Below, in pieces: positions 46,712 to 54,686 of a DNA stretch of 64,000 nucleotides (its first letter is position 1; each line of letters opens with the position of its first letter). The notes below the pieces were generated by a model. The model was not told the origin of the DNA. It saw only the letters and a program-made list of their open reading frames with translations, and made no database searches. Where the stretch lies: NCBI RefSeq assembly GCF_017603965.1, contig NZ_CP071955.1, forward strand, positions 3,410,001-3,474,000, given 5' to 3'. A program made the translations under genes and the position numbers. The DNA comes from Xanthomonas fragariae (GTDB lineage: Bacteria; Pseudomonadota; Gammaproteobacteria; Xanthomonadales; Xanthomonadaceae).

Positions 46712-48895
46712 TCAGTCAGCCCAACGTCCCGGCGCAGTGGACTGCGGCAACACCTGCACCGACAACGGCTGATCCTGCGACAGCAGGCCCAATGCGTCTG
46801 CCAGAATCGCGGCCGACTCGCGCAGTAACGGATCCGGACGCTTTTCGGCGGCCTTTTCGCGGGCAGCGTCCTTGACGATGTCGCGCTCGTTGCCGGTCAG
46901 GCCGTCGTCGCTGTCTTCGGCAAGCGGATCCAGCGGCAGACCCAACTGCTTGCGTATTTGCTGACGGTCCTTGCGCTGCTGGTCCTGCTTCTGACGCTCG
47001 GCCACGCGCTCGGCTTCGTTCAACGAAATGTATTTCTTGGCCTTCTCATCGCGGAACTGCTTGACGTCCTCTTCCCACCACTGAAATTCCTTGTCGGTGG
47101 CAATGCGCGCGGTATGCAGGCTCTGCAACTTGGGCAGCAGCGGCGCGAAGTTACCGTACTGCGTGTGCGGGGCAGCCGCGATGCGGGTCCACGGCAGTGC
47201 GTTGTCGTATGTACTTTCACCGAATTCGGTGGCATCCACGCTGGCCGGGAAGGCAATGTCCGGCACGACGCCCTTGTGCTGGGTGCTGGAGCCGCTGACG
47301 CGGAAGAACTGCGCGATCGTCAGCTTGACCTGCCCATAACGCTGGCCCTGCGCGGCCGGCCAACGGTCCAGATCAACAATGTTCTGCACGGTGCCCTTGC
47401 CGAAGCTGGTTTCACCGATCACCAACCCGCGACCGTAATCCTGGATGGCGCCGGCAAAGATCTCAGAGGCCGATGCCGAACCTCGATTGATCAGCACGCC
47501 CAGCGGACCATCCCAGGCGACTTTGGGGTTGCTGTCGCCGTTGACGGTGACGCGGCCACCGGACTCGCGCACCTGCACCACCGGCCCCTGCTCGATGAAC
47601 AGGCCGGTGAGCTCGATCGCTTCGTCCAGCGAGCCGCCCCCGTTGTTACGCAGATCCAGCACCACGCCATCGACCTTGTCGGTCTTGAAGCCGGCCAGCA
47701 GCTTTGCGACGTCGCGCGTTGCCGAGGCGTAATCGGCAGCATTGCGACGACGACCTTCGAAATCCTGATAGAAACCCGGCAGCTTGATGATGCCGAGGCG
47801 GCGTTCCGGCTCGTTGCCTTTGGCAGGCAAGGTAATGGTCTCGCCCTTGGCTGCCTGCTCGGCCAGACGCACCTTCTGCCGGGTCAGAGTCACGGTGCGG
47901 TGCTTGCCATCGATACCCAACTCAGCCGGGACGTACTCCAGGCGCACCTGGGTGTCTTTGCTGCCGCGGATCTTGGCCACCACATCGTCGATGCGCCAGC
48001 CGATCACATCCTCGATCGCGCCATTCTTGGCCTGGCCCACCCCGACGATGCGGTCGCCGGGCTTGAGCGTGCCATCCACCGCCGCCGGACCACCCGGGAT
48101 CACCTCGCGGATCACCACCATGTCGTCTTGCTTCTGCAACTGCGCGCCAATGCCTTCCAGCGATAACGACATCTGCTGATTGAAGGCCTCGGCGGTGCGC
48201 GGAGTGAAGTAATCGGTGTGCGGATCAACCGCATTGGTATAGGCGTTGACAAAAAACTGAAACACGTCCTCGCCCTTGAGCTGTTTGACCGAATCGGCCA
48301 ATGCGACGTAACGCTTGTCCAGGGTCTTGTGGATGTCCTCGGGCTTCTTGCCGGCCAGCTTCAGACGCAACCAGTCGTTCATCACCGACTGGCGCCACAG
48401 CACGTCCAGTTGCTTGTCGTCGGCCGCCCACGGCACATCCTTGCGGTCGTACTCGAACTTGTCGTTGCCCCTGAAATCGAAGTCCCGCTTGAGCAGGTCG
48501 CGCGCGAACTTGACGCGCTGATCGACGCGCTTCTTGTAGGCCGAAAAGACCTGAAACGCCGGCTCCAGATTACCGCCGCGCAGCGCGTCGCCCACGCCGG
48601 CCTGCAGCGGCGCGAAGCCGTCGATATCGGCCTGGGTAAAGAACTGTTTACCGCCATCCAGCGTTTCCAGATAACGCTTGAACACGTCCTTGGACATCGC
48701 CTCGTCCAGCGGACGCGGACGATAGGCATAGCGGCTATCGGAGAGCAGGCCGTAGACCAGCTTGGTCGCCGTTGCCTGATCGGGCGTGGCGGCTGCCGGC
48801 AACGCCGTATCGGCGCGAGCGAGCAGTGCCAGCGGAGTGGTCAACACCAGCGCCAGCAGGCCGGCCTTCATGGACGCAGAAACGTTGTAGGTCAT
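46712..48895 (-). CDS. prc: Tail-specific (C-terminal processing) protease
   Basis: The 727-residue protein has a signal peptide (LLALVLTTPLALLARA), an N-terminal helical domain, a PDZ domain at about 235-330 (LSLEGIGAQLQKQDDMVVIR), and the S41 peptidase core with the Ser/Lys dyad: GSASASEIFAGAI and ETSFGKGTVQN. The C-terminal extension (DUF3340-type, about 560-700) fits the long Prc/Tsp form. It degrades or trims periplasmic proteins. Nothing is recognised in 48896-49161 upstream. Confidence 0.95.
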   Translation of the reverse strand: MTYNVSASMKAGLLALVLTTPLALLARADTALPAAATPDQATATKLVYGLLSDSRYAYRPRPLDEAMSKDVFKRYLETLDGGKQFFTQADIDGFAPLQAGVGDALRGGNLEPAFQVFSAYKKRVDQRVKFARDLLKRDFDFRGNDKFEYDRKDVPWAADDKQLDVLWRQSVMNDWLRLKLAGKKPEDIHKTLDKRYVALADSVKQLKGEDVFQFFVNAYTNAVDPHTDYFTPRTAEAFNQQMSLSLEGIGAQLQKQDDMVVIREVIPGGPAAVDGTLKPGDRIVGVGQAKNGAIEDVIGWRIDDVVAKIRGSKDTQVRLEYVPAELGIDGKHRTVTLTRQKVRLAEQAAKGETITLPAKGNEPERRLGIIKLPGFYQDFEGRRRNAADYASATRDVAKLLAGFKTDKVDGVVLDLRNNGGGSLDEAIELTGLFIEQGPVVQVRESGGRVTVNGDSNPKVAWDGPLGVLINRGSASASEIFAGAIQDYGRGLVIGETSFGKGTVQNIVDLDRWPAAQGQRYGQVKLTIAQFFRVSGSSTQHKGVVPDIAFPASVDATEFGESTYDNALPWTRIAAAPHTQYGNFAPLLPKLQSLHTARIATDKEFQWWEEDVKQFRDEKAKKYISLNEAERVAERQKQDQQRKDRQQIRKQLGLPLDPLAEDSDDGLTGNERDIVKDAAREKAAEKRPDPLLRESAAILADALGLLSQDQPLSVQVLPQSTAPGRWAD

Positions 48896-49161
48896 CGAAT
48901 GGCTCTCGGCACAGGGCCGATGAAAGGAAGGCGGTGAGCGGATCAGACAGCATGACAGTGCCGAAAGTTGCTGGCGTTGTCATCCGCTGGCTGGCTCAGC
49001 CTAGCGCTGGGCCTGTAGCAGATTGTGAACGAGACCGTACCTGCCAAGATCCGCAATCGGTAGTGCTATGCACAGGGCTGCGCCGGTAAGGAGCGACATC
49101 GCAGCCTGGAAAGCAACCCACTAAGCAACCGTGCGTCGGCCGGGCGGACGCGACCCATGCC

Positions 49162-49302
49162 TTACTGTGACGGGGCGCGCGGCTTGGCCTGTCGATACTG
49201 GCGCTTGTCGCCTACACGCTTTCCATTCGGGTCGTCGTTCGAGCAGATACGCCCGTCGCAAACGACCGAATCGGAGGCATAAAACGCCTGCACGATGGGC
49301 AC
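49162..49302 (-). pseudogene. C-terminal part of the split coiled-coil/TM gene
   Basis: The 46 codons read [20 protein letters not shown] and end [16 protein letters not shown]. They match the C-terminus of the intact paralogue at 24107-24694. They begin exactly at the outer edge of the composite transposon; the N-terminal part is at 58140-58572. Joining the two with one GCAC copy gives an unbroken 189-codon frame. Confidence 0.88.
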
Positions 49303-49341
49303 TGAACCGCCCCGGGAAGTTGAGAGGCCGTTTGGTTTGAG

Positions 49342-50226
49342 TCACGCCGCTTTGACGTAACCGGCTTGTTGTCGATAGTAAGCCTCTTCGGCTTCCGCTG
49401 GCGGGATGTTTCCGATCGACCCCAGCAATCGCTTGTGGTTGTACCAGTCCACCCAATCCAGCGTGGCCAGTTCCACATCCTGGCGGTTGCGCCACGCGCG
49501 CCGGTGGATCACCTCGGCCTTGTACAACCCGTTGATCGTCTCGGCCAACGCGTTGTCGTAGCTGTCGCCCACGCTGCCCACCGACGGCTCGATCCCGGCG
49601 TCGGCCAGCCGCTCGGTGTAGCGGATCGACACGTACTGCACGCCGCGGTCGGAGTGGTGGATCAGGCCGCCTTCGGTGGGCCGCCGCGCATGCAACGCTT
49701 GCTCCAGTGCGTCCAGCACCAAATCCGTCTGCGCGGTCGGCGAGACCTTCCAGCCAACGATGCGCCGCGCATACACGTCGATCACGAAAGCCACGTACAC
49801 GAACCCGGCCCAGGTCGAAACATACGTGAAGTCGCTGACCCACAGTCGGTTCGGCGACGGCGCATGGAACTGTCGGTTCACCTTGTCCAGCGGGCACGGC
49901 CGCTTGTCGCTGATCGTGGTCTTGACCACCTTCCCGCGCACCACGCCGCGCAGGCCAAGTGCGCCCATCAGCCGCTCCACCGTGCAGCGGGCCACTTGAT
50001 AGCCCTCGCGCTTGAGCTGCCGCCAGACCTTGCGCACGCCGTACACCTGTCGGTTCTGCTCCCATACCCGCCGGATCTGCGGGCGCAGCGCCTGGTCCTT
50101 CCACCAGCGGTTCGGGCGCAAGTTCGCGTCCGCTTCCCGCTGCGCGTGGCGGTAATACGTCGACGGGGCAACCTGCAGCACCTTGCAGATTGGCTCGACC
50201 CCGTGAACATCGCAATGTTCGGTCAC
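49342..50226 (-). CDS. IS3-family transposase OrfB (left copy)
   Basis: The 294-residue integrase-like protein begins with GTG (MTEHCDVHGVEPICKVLQVA). It has the HTH_21 region, then the rve integrase core with D (VSDFTYVS), D (HSDRGVQYVS) and E (NALAETINGLYK), and a C-terminal YNHKRLLGSIGNIPPAE segment. It differs from the right copy at several positions, for example ISDKRP here and VGDKRP there. Confidence 0.93.
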   Translation of the reverse strand: MTEHCDVHGVEPICKVLQVAPSTYYRHAQREADANLRPNRWWKDQALRPQIRRVWEQNRQVYGVRKVWRQLKREGYQVARCTVERLMGALGLRGVVRGKVVKTTISDKRPCPLDKVNRQFHAPSPNRLWVSDFTYVSTWAGFVYVAFVIDVYARRIVGWKVSPTAQTDLVLDALEQALHARRPTEGGLIHHSDRGVQYVSIRYTERLADAGIEPSVGSVGDSYDNALAETINGLYKAEVIHRRAWRNRQDVELATLDWVDWYNHKRLLGSIGNIPPAEAEEAYYRQQAGYVKAA

Positions 50227-50234
50227 GAACGTGG

Positions 50235-50555
50235 TCAGGGCTTGAAGCGGCGGTCGAGCTCGGCCTGGGCAAAATACGCGCTGGCCTTGCGCAGGATCTC
50301 GTTGTCTTGCCTCAGCTCGCGCACTTCGCGTTCCAGCGCTTTCATCCGCGTCCGCTCGTCCGTCGTCAGCCCCTGACGCTTGCCGGCATCACGCTCGGCC
50401 TGACGCACCCAGTTGCACAGCGTCTGCGCCGAACAGCCAATCTTCCCGGCAATCGATTCGATCGCCGCCCACTGCGAGCCGTACTCGCCCTGATGCTCCC
50501 GCACCAGCCGAACCGCGCGCTCTCGCACTTCCGGTGAATATTTCGTCTTGCTCAT
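50235..50555 (-). CDS. IS3-family OrfA (left copy)
   Basis: The 106-residue DNA-binding protein has an HTH ([20 protein letters not shown]) and a leucine-zipper-like end ([19 protein letters not shown]). In IS3 elements it binds the ends, and a frameshift fuses it to OrfB to give the active transposase. Confidence 0.92.
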   Translation of the reverse strand: MSKTKYSPEVRERAVRLVREHQGEYGSQWAAIESIAGKIGCSAQTLCNWVRQAERDAGKRQGLTTDERTRMKALEREVRELRQDNEILRKASAYFAQAELDRRFKP

Positions 50556-50624
50556 CGCCCCATCTTCTCAAGAGTTGGAGCCTCCCGAAATCCCGGGGCG
50601 GTTCACTAGCCACCAAGGAGACCA

Positions 50625-50750
50625 ATGATGCACAAGAGCAAGTTCACCGAGAGCCAGATTGTCGCCACGCTGAAGCAGGTTGAAGGCGGCCGGCAGGTCA
50701 AAGATGTGTGCAGTGAGCTGGCCATTTCCGATGCGACGTGTCGCTGGGTA
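50625..50750 (+). pseudogene. orfA fragment of another IS3-family element
   Basis: MHKSKFTESQIVATLKQVEG followed by GRQVKDVCSELAISDAT is the OrfA start of an IS407-like element. Homology stops after about 40 codons and the rest is missing. It lies just inside the left IS3 copy. The remaining 50751-50957 shows no gene. Confidence 0.7.
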
Positions 50751-50957
50751 TGTGTTGCAACTCATCAAACCGAAGGTGTGGGTCGCCTGCGAACTTCGTG
50801 CTTCTTGACTAGGTTCATGGACGGCTGGCCGCCGTCCATCGCGCCTATGGGTGCTCCGCACTCGATCATAGACGGGCGCGTCGGTCCGTGAGGCTGTTTA
50901 GGCGCAGCGCTATCTTCAAGAAGGGCAGTGATACCAGGGGTGCCTCATGACACAAAG

Positions 50958-51590
50958 CTATTCGCCAAGACCTTTACCGGACGCCACGGCGTTCTTGACT
51001 TGCTGTAGCTTTGCGCGCAACTGAGCGATAGGTGGCAGCCCCATGGATTCACGCCGCTTGTCTACGCTGCTTTCGTCTTCAATTGGATATAGCTCAAAAG
51101 ATTCATTTGCTTGTGTGCCAAATCGTTGCGGCTTTCCATCGTAGACCAGCTGGCGATCAATGAATGTAGCGAAGGCATCCTTCGGGAAGTCTCCCTTCTC
51201 TACAAGCTCTTGCATCTGGCGAGCCATATCCGCTTGTAGGGCGCGGTCGCCAGAGTGCTGGAGCATAAGAAACTGCGCGGACACCGCGCCCTCGCCAACT
51301 TCGCTCAGGCCCAGCAGCCTTCCGGACGTGATCTCAAGCCATGCTGCCTCGCGGCGCCGGTCTGCTTCGGCAAGTCGTGCGTCATTGAATCCAGGGGTCA
51401 TGGCCTTCTTGCGATCACGCTGATCTTCTTCGCCGAGAGCAATCAATTGCTGCGCGATCGCAGCAAATGAAGGTTTGTCAGTTGGATGGCCCGCGACCTC
51501 ACTAGACTCATTCGCCAAGTTCGATGCAGTCACAGTCCCGGCTCCTAAAATAATAGCAATAAAAAGTAGAGATGCCGATCGTAGTTTCAT
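50958..51590 (-). CDS. Exported DUF6624-like protein of the RiPP cluster
   Basis: The 210-residue precursor starts MKLRSASLLFIAIILGAGTV, a signal peptide ending near VTA. The mature part fits DUF6624: EEDQRDRKK, AQFLMLQHSGD, AFATFIDRQLVYDGKPQRFG then TQANESFELYPIEDES and VDKRRESMGLPPI. The ATG overlaps the ATP-grasp stop (ATGA), so the two are made together. Its role is unknown; since it is exported and coupled to the ligase gene, self-protection or peptide handling in the envelope is possible. Confidence 0.78.
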   Translation of the reverse strand: MKLRSASLLFIAIILGAGTVTASNLANESSEVAGHPTDKPSFAAIAQQLIALGEEDQRDRKKAMTPGFNDARLAEADRRREAAWLEITSGRLLGLSEVGEGAVSAQFLMLQHSGDRALQADMARQMQELVEKGDFPKDAFATFIDRQLVYDGKPQRFGTQANESFELYPIEDESSVDKRRESMGLPPIAQLRAKLQQVKNAVASGKGLGE

Positions 51591-52711
51591 GAATGTTCCA
51601 CCCACTCATCATTTCGTTGCCTAGCCGAGAACTTTACTCCAAGCGAACTTATGCGACCCTGCATCTCCTCAAAAGCAACGGAAGCCTTATAGTCTGCGTA
51701 GCTTGGAGGCGTCTGGAGAAGAGGAACACCGGCCTTGCTTGCAAGGTATGAGCAGAATTTTGAAAGAATACTTGAATCCGAAACATTGGATTCCAGGAAC
51801 AACCAGTTTCCGGACGGATTTAGATCCAAGAAGTGGTATTCGCCATCCCTATCTGGAACGAGGTCCATGCAGGCTACCTCGACACCCATCTTTGACATCA
51901 AAAGACCTACCTTTTCTTGCACTTCTAAAGGAAGGTCCATCTTGCTAATTGTGGTCACGTTGCTGTCAGTCAGATCTTCTCGAGAGTCTAGCCGGCCAGA
52001 GGTCTGATAAATTTTATAGGCGTGAATTTGATCGCCAAAGACGAATGCGCGAATGTCAAAGTCCTTGACAATCTCTTCCTGAAAGATGGCCGGCGCTGCC
52101 AAGACCGTCCCAGCCTCATAGTTGTCTAGTAGACTGATACTGGCTCTTGATGCGAAGGCGCACCTAGTACGGCCGTCGGCATAGCGCCAGCTGAACGGCT
52201 CGAACGGTTTGATGACTAATTTGTTTGTATTGCCAAATATTTCCTTTACCCGATCAATGCTTGATCCGAAGTAGCTTTTGGGTGGTGAGAGACCAACTTC
52301 GCTCGCTGCCCTTAATTGAAGCATCTTGTTGTCTGCGCGAATAGCCGAACTCGGGGAATTCACGAAAACCTGATTTCCTACCTCTCCCAACAACTGCAAA
52401 AGCCAGTTTTGATTAACAGCCCTTTCGCGTCTGACGAATAGGAAGTCTTCTTCCCCTTCAAGCATATCGACCCGCGGAGTGTAATCACCTCGGAAATACA
52501 GTAACTTCTGTTCTGCAAATGATCGGCCGAGCTCCAAGATAATAGAGTTCTGATCCTCTTCGGGAGAGCATGGGGTGAGCGAAACGCCGGCGCCTTCTTG
52601 ATCTAGGCCGAAGAATGTTTCGACGAGCTCTGCGGAAATGCCGGCCTTGTTAAGCGACCACACTATCGATGCCGCATGAAGATCTAGAAAAGATGAAACA
52701 ACTGTAATCAC
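51587..52711 (-). CDS. ATP-grasp ligase, graspetide synthetase type
   Basis: The 374-residue protein has an ATP-grasp fold similar to MvdD/MvdC-type peptide macrocyclases: an N-terminal pre-ATP region, RADNKMLQLRAASEVGLSPP, KLVIKPFEPFSW (ATP-binding Lys), FQEEIVKDFDIRAFVFGDQI, and the metal-binding end HFLDLNPSGNWLFLE, a signature of this group. It would form ester or amide links between Glu/Asp and Thr/Ser/Lys side chains of a precursor. The GTG at 52711, preceded by GGAGAG 6 bases upstream, is the best start; a GTG at 52735 has no such site. Confidence 0.85.
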   Translation of the reverse strand: MITVVSSFLDLHAASIVWSLNKAGISAELVETFFGLDQEGAGVSLTPCSPEEDQNSIILELGRSFAEQKLLYFRGDYTPRVDMLEGEEDFLFVRRERAVNQNWLLQLLGEVGNQVFVNSPSSAIRADNKMLQLRAASEVGLSPPKSYFGSSIDRVKEIFGNTNKLVIKPFEPFSWRYADGRTRCAFASRASISLLDNYEAGTVLAAPAIFQEEIVKDFDIRAFVFGDQIHAYKIYQTSGRLDSREDLTDSNVTTISKMDLPLEVQEKVGLLMSKMGVEVACMDLVPDRDGEYHFLDLNPSGNWLFLESNVSDSSILSKFCSYLASKAGVPLLQTPPSYADYKASVAFEEMQGRISSLGVKFSARQRNDEWVEHS

Positions 52712-52764
52712 GACTTCTCTCCATGAAGCGGGCACTGCGCGTCTCCACGCAGTGCTCGTGGCGA

Positions 52765-52935
52765 TTACTTGCCGTTCGACACCTCGACCGTCACTTCAAC
52801 CTGCTTGAAGGTATGGGTGTAGGTCACTTCGCCCTTGTTATCGCCACCGCTGACGGCATTCAACTCTTACTGAGACAGCTCGCGCGCCGGCGCGAATTCG
52901 CGGGACAGCTCCTTGGTGATCACTTTATTCAGCAT
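52765..52935 (-). CDS. Double-glycine precursor peptide with in-frame TAA at codon 23
   Basis: From ATG 52935 the frame reads MLNKVITKELSREFAPAREL then SQ, a TAA at 52869-52867, and then ELNAVSGG followed by a core of 25 residues to the stop at 52767-52765. ELSQ-x-ELNAVSGG matches the double-glycine leader consensus cut by C39 peptidases if the stop were Glu or Asp (GAA to TAA is one change). The core contains YTHTFKQVEVTVEV, with Thr, Lys and Glu suited to ester/amide links by the adjacent ATP-grasp enzyme. It lies 54 bp before the ligase. Possible outcomes are a dead gene, readthrough or re-initiation. Confidence 0.72.
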
Positions 52936-53100
52936 GATAATTTTTTATTCCTTTGCATGTGATTAAGCCGCATCGAATGATCCGGCACTTTATTGATACC
53001 CGGTAACGCCGCATGGTGTCAACCCCCACCCCGCAGACCGTTCAACCTTGTTCCGTTGGGCGGGCTGAGCGCAAAGGACCGCATAATTTCGGTTGCCTAA

Positions 53101-53270
53101 CAGGCTGCTGAAATACCAATTTGGACGTGACAAACCCACACCGGTGAGCCGTCCCCTGTGAATTCTGCGTCCTCTGCTGACATCGGACGCCTCAGATTCC
53201 ACGCAGAAGCCCCAAAACGCGGTATCTCAAGACGACAGTCATAGGTCCTGTGGAGTTTTTCAGCAGCCTG
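53101..53270. repeat. Second MITE type (170 bp) with CTAA target duplication
   Basis: CAGGCTGCTGAAA at the left end mirrors TTTCAGCAGCCTG at the right; CTAA flanks both sides (53097-53100 and 53271-53274), as for IS5-group elements with CTAR duplications. It is non-coding and lies in the 500-bp region between the divergent precursor and exporter genes. The rest of 52936-53462 holds only promoter sequence. Confidence 0.8.
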
Positions 53271-53398
53271 CTAAGGGCGTAACGGCATTCGCAAGCGCGC
53301 GTAATCAGGAGAAATGAAAACTTCTTATTTCGAGATGCCAATCACACTCACGGCTCGAATGAGTCAGTTGCGGACGATGTTGCGCGTGCCGAATTTGT

Positions 53399-53428
53399 TG
53401 CAAGCTCTCCAGCGCGTGTGATAAAATC
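53399..53428 (+). promoter_or_regulatory. Candidate sigma-70 promoter of the exporter operon
   Basis: TTGCAA at 53399-53404 and TAAAAT at 53423-53428 are separated by 18 bp, 35 bp before the ATG at 53463. This is a pattern-based call. Confidence 0.45.
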
Positions 53429-53462
53429 CTAATGTACATGGATGCTAGGCATCAACGCAGTG

Positions 53463-54686
53463 ATGGATACAGCGACTGGAAGCTTGTTTCGCAAAGAGGC
53501 AGGCGCTCAACAGAGCCATTCAGAAGCGATCAACTTGACGCCTCCCGTGGGCACTTGGATCGTATCCTTATCTTCCGTAGCAGTCTGCGTTACTCTATTG
53601 GGCCTGCTCCTAGTTGGCTCATATTCAAAGCAGCTTCCAGCCAAGGGTGTTGTGGTGCCGACGACTGGAATTATTTCCATCAAGTCGCCATCGTCCGGCT
53701 TTGTGGGAAGGCTCTTGGTGAAAGAGGGGGCCGCAGTCGAAGTTGGAACGCCTTTGGCTGAGATAGAGCTTCACCGGACGAGTATAGGTGGGTCTAGTGA
53801 AGCAGAGATGGAGGCAGCACTTCGGGAGAAGCGCCGGTCGATTGAGAGGGCCATTGAGCTCTTGCCCATCTCCATTGCCTCCAATTCAGAGGACGCAGAT
53901 AAGAGAATTCACATTGCCCAGGAGCGGATAAGCAGACTTCGCGATAGGCTGCGCATTCAAGAGCAGAGGGCTGATGCAGCGATGAAGCTCTACGAATCTT
54001 GGCGCAGTGCGGGAACTCAGGCTCTCAGTCGTTATCAGATTGAGCAGCAATACGATACGGCCTTGCAATTGGTCAGCCAGACAGCCGATGCGAAGGATCA
54101 GCTGCTTCAACAAGAGCAAGAGCTCTCGGCGCTGCTGGCGGAACGAGGTCGCGTAGAGTCAACCGCTGCGCAAGAAAGATCGCAGCTTGTTCAAGCGTTG
54201 GCCGACGTAAAGAAATCCATCATTGACAATGATATCGCTCGTGGAGCGCTCATCCGCTCACCTGTAAAAGGTCGAGTCTCGACAACGAACGTGCTGGCTG
54301 GGCAGTTTGTGGATCCGAGCTCTCTACCACTGATGTCCATCGTTGATGATGAGAGCCCTCTGATCGTGGAGGCGTGGATCCCGGCAAGCGTCAATGATTT
54401 GCCCGTGGATGGTCAGCGAGCAAGCATCGTGATCAAACGCAGCTTTGGACAGTCGCACATCATCCCCGCGACGGTGGCAAATACATCAAGCAGCCCATAC
54501 TCCGCCGATCAAATTAGGGACATACGCGGACTCGAAGTTGATGCACCGCATTACAGGGTGTCGCTTGCTCCAGATGGAGAGAGGAGTCAGCGCCAGATTT
54601 CTGGATTGAAGCCAGGTGCTGTCGTTTCCGTGCGGATCGCTTCGAAGCCAAGAAGCATTGTTCGCACACTCTTCAACATCAATTGA
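53463..54686 (+). CDS. HlyD-family periplasmic adaptor of the peptide exporter
   Basis: The 407-residue protein (from MDTATGSLFRKE; an ATG at 53442 adds 7 residues) has one TM helix (IVSLSSVAVCVTLLGLLLVG), a biotinyl-lipoyl-like half motif (GIISIKSPSSGFVGRLLVKE), a long coiled coil (about 105-240), the second half motif IRSPVKGRVSTTNVLAGQFV and a beta-barrel end. It is of the CvaA/raxA adaptor type that joins a C39 ABC exporter to an outer-membrane channel; no TolC gene is in the block, so a chromosomal one would be used. Its stop overlaps the ABC gene start. Confidence 0.88.
   Translation: MDTATGSLFRKEAGAQQSHSEAINLTPPVGTWIVSLSSVAVCVTLLGLLLVGSYSKQLPAKGVVVPTTGIISIKSPSSGFVGRLLVKEGAAVEVGTPLAEIELHRTSIGGSSEAEMEAALREKRRSIERAIELLPISIASNSEDADKRIHIAQERISRLRDRLRIQEQRADAAMKLYESWRSAGTQALSRYQIEQQYDTALQLVSQTADAKDQLLQQEQELSALLAERGRVESTAAQERSQLVQALADVKKSIIDNDIARGALIRSPVKGRVSTTNVLAGQFVDPSSLPLMSIVDDESPLIVEAWIPASVNDLPVDGQRASIVIKRSFGQSHIIPATVANTSSSPYSADQIRDIRGLEVDAPHYRVSLAPDGERSQRQISGLKPGAVVSVRIASKPRSIVRTLFNIN

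Larger units (their letters stand above)
49303..50605 (-). mobile_element. IS3-family element, left copy of the composite
   Basis: The element reads on the minus strand with ends TGAACCGCCCCGGGAAGTTG and CCCGGGGCGGTTCA. orfA (50555-50235) is 106 residues, [20 protein letters not shown] with HTH and coiled coil; orfB (50226-49342) is 294 residues with the DDE residues in LWVSDFTYVSTW, HHSDRGVQYVS and DNALAETINGLYKAE. The two are joined by frameshifting in the usual IS3 way. Both frames are complete. Confidence 0.93.

Noticed and set aside
46958..48166. Long plus-strand frame of 402 codons
   Set aside because: It lies antisense inside prc, whose S41 and PDZ motifs are clear.
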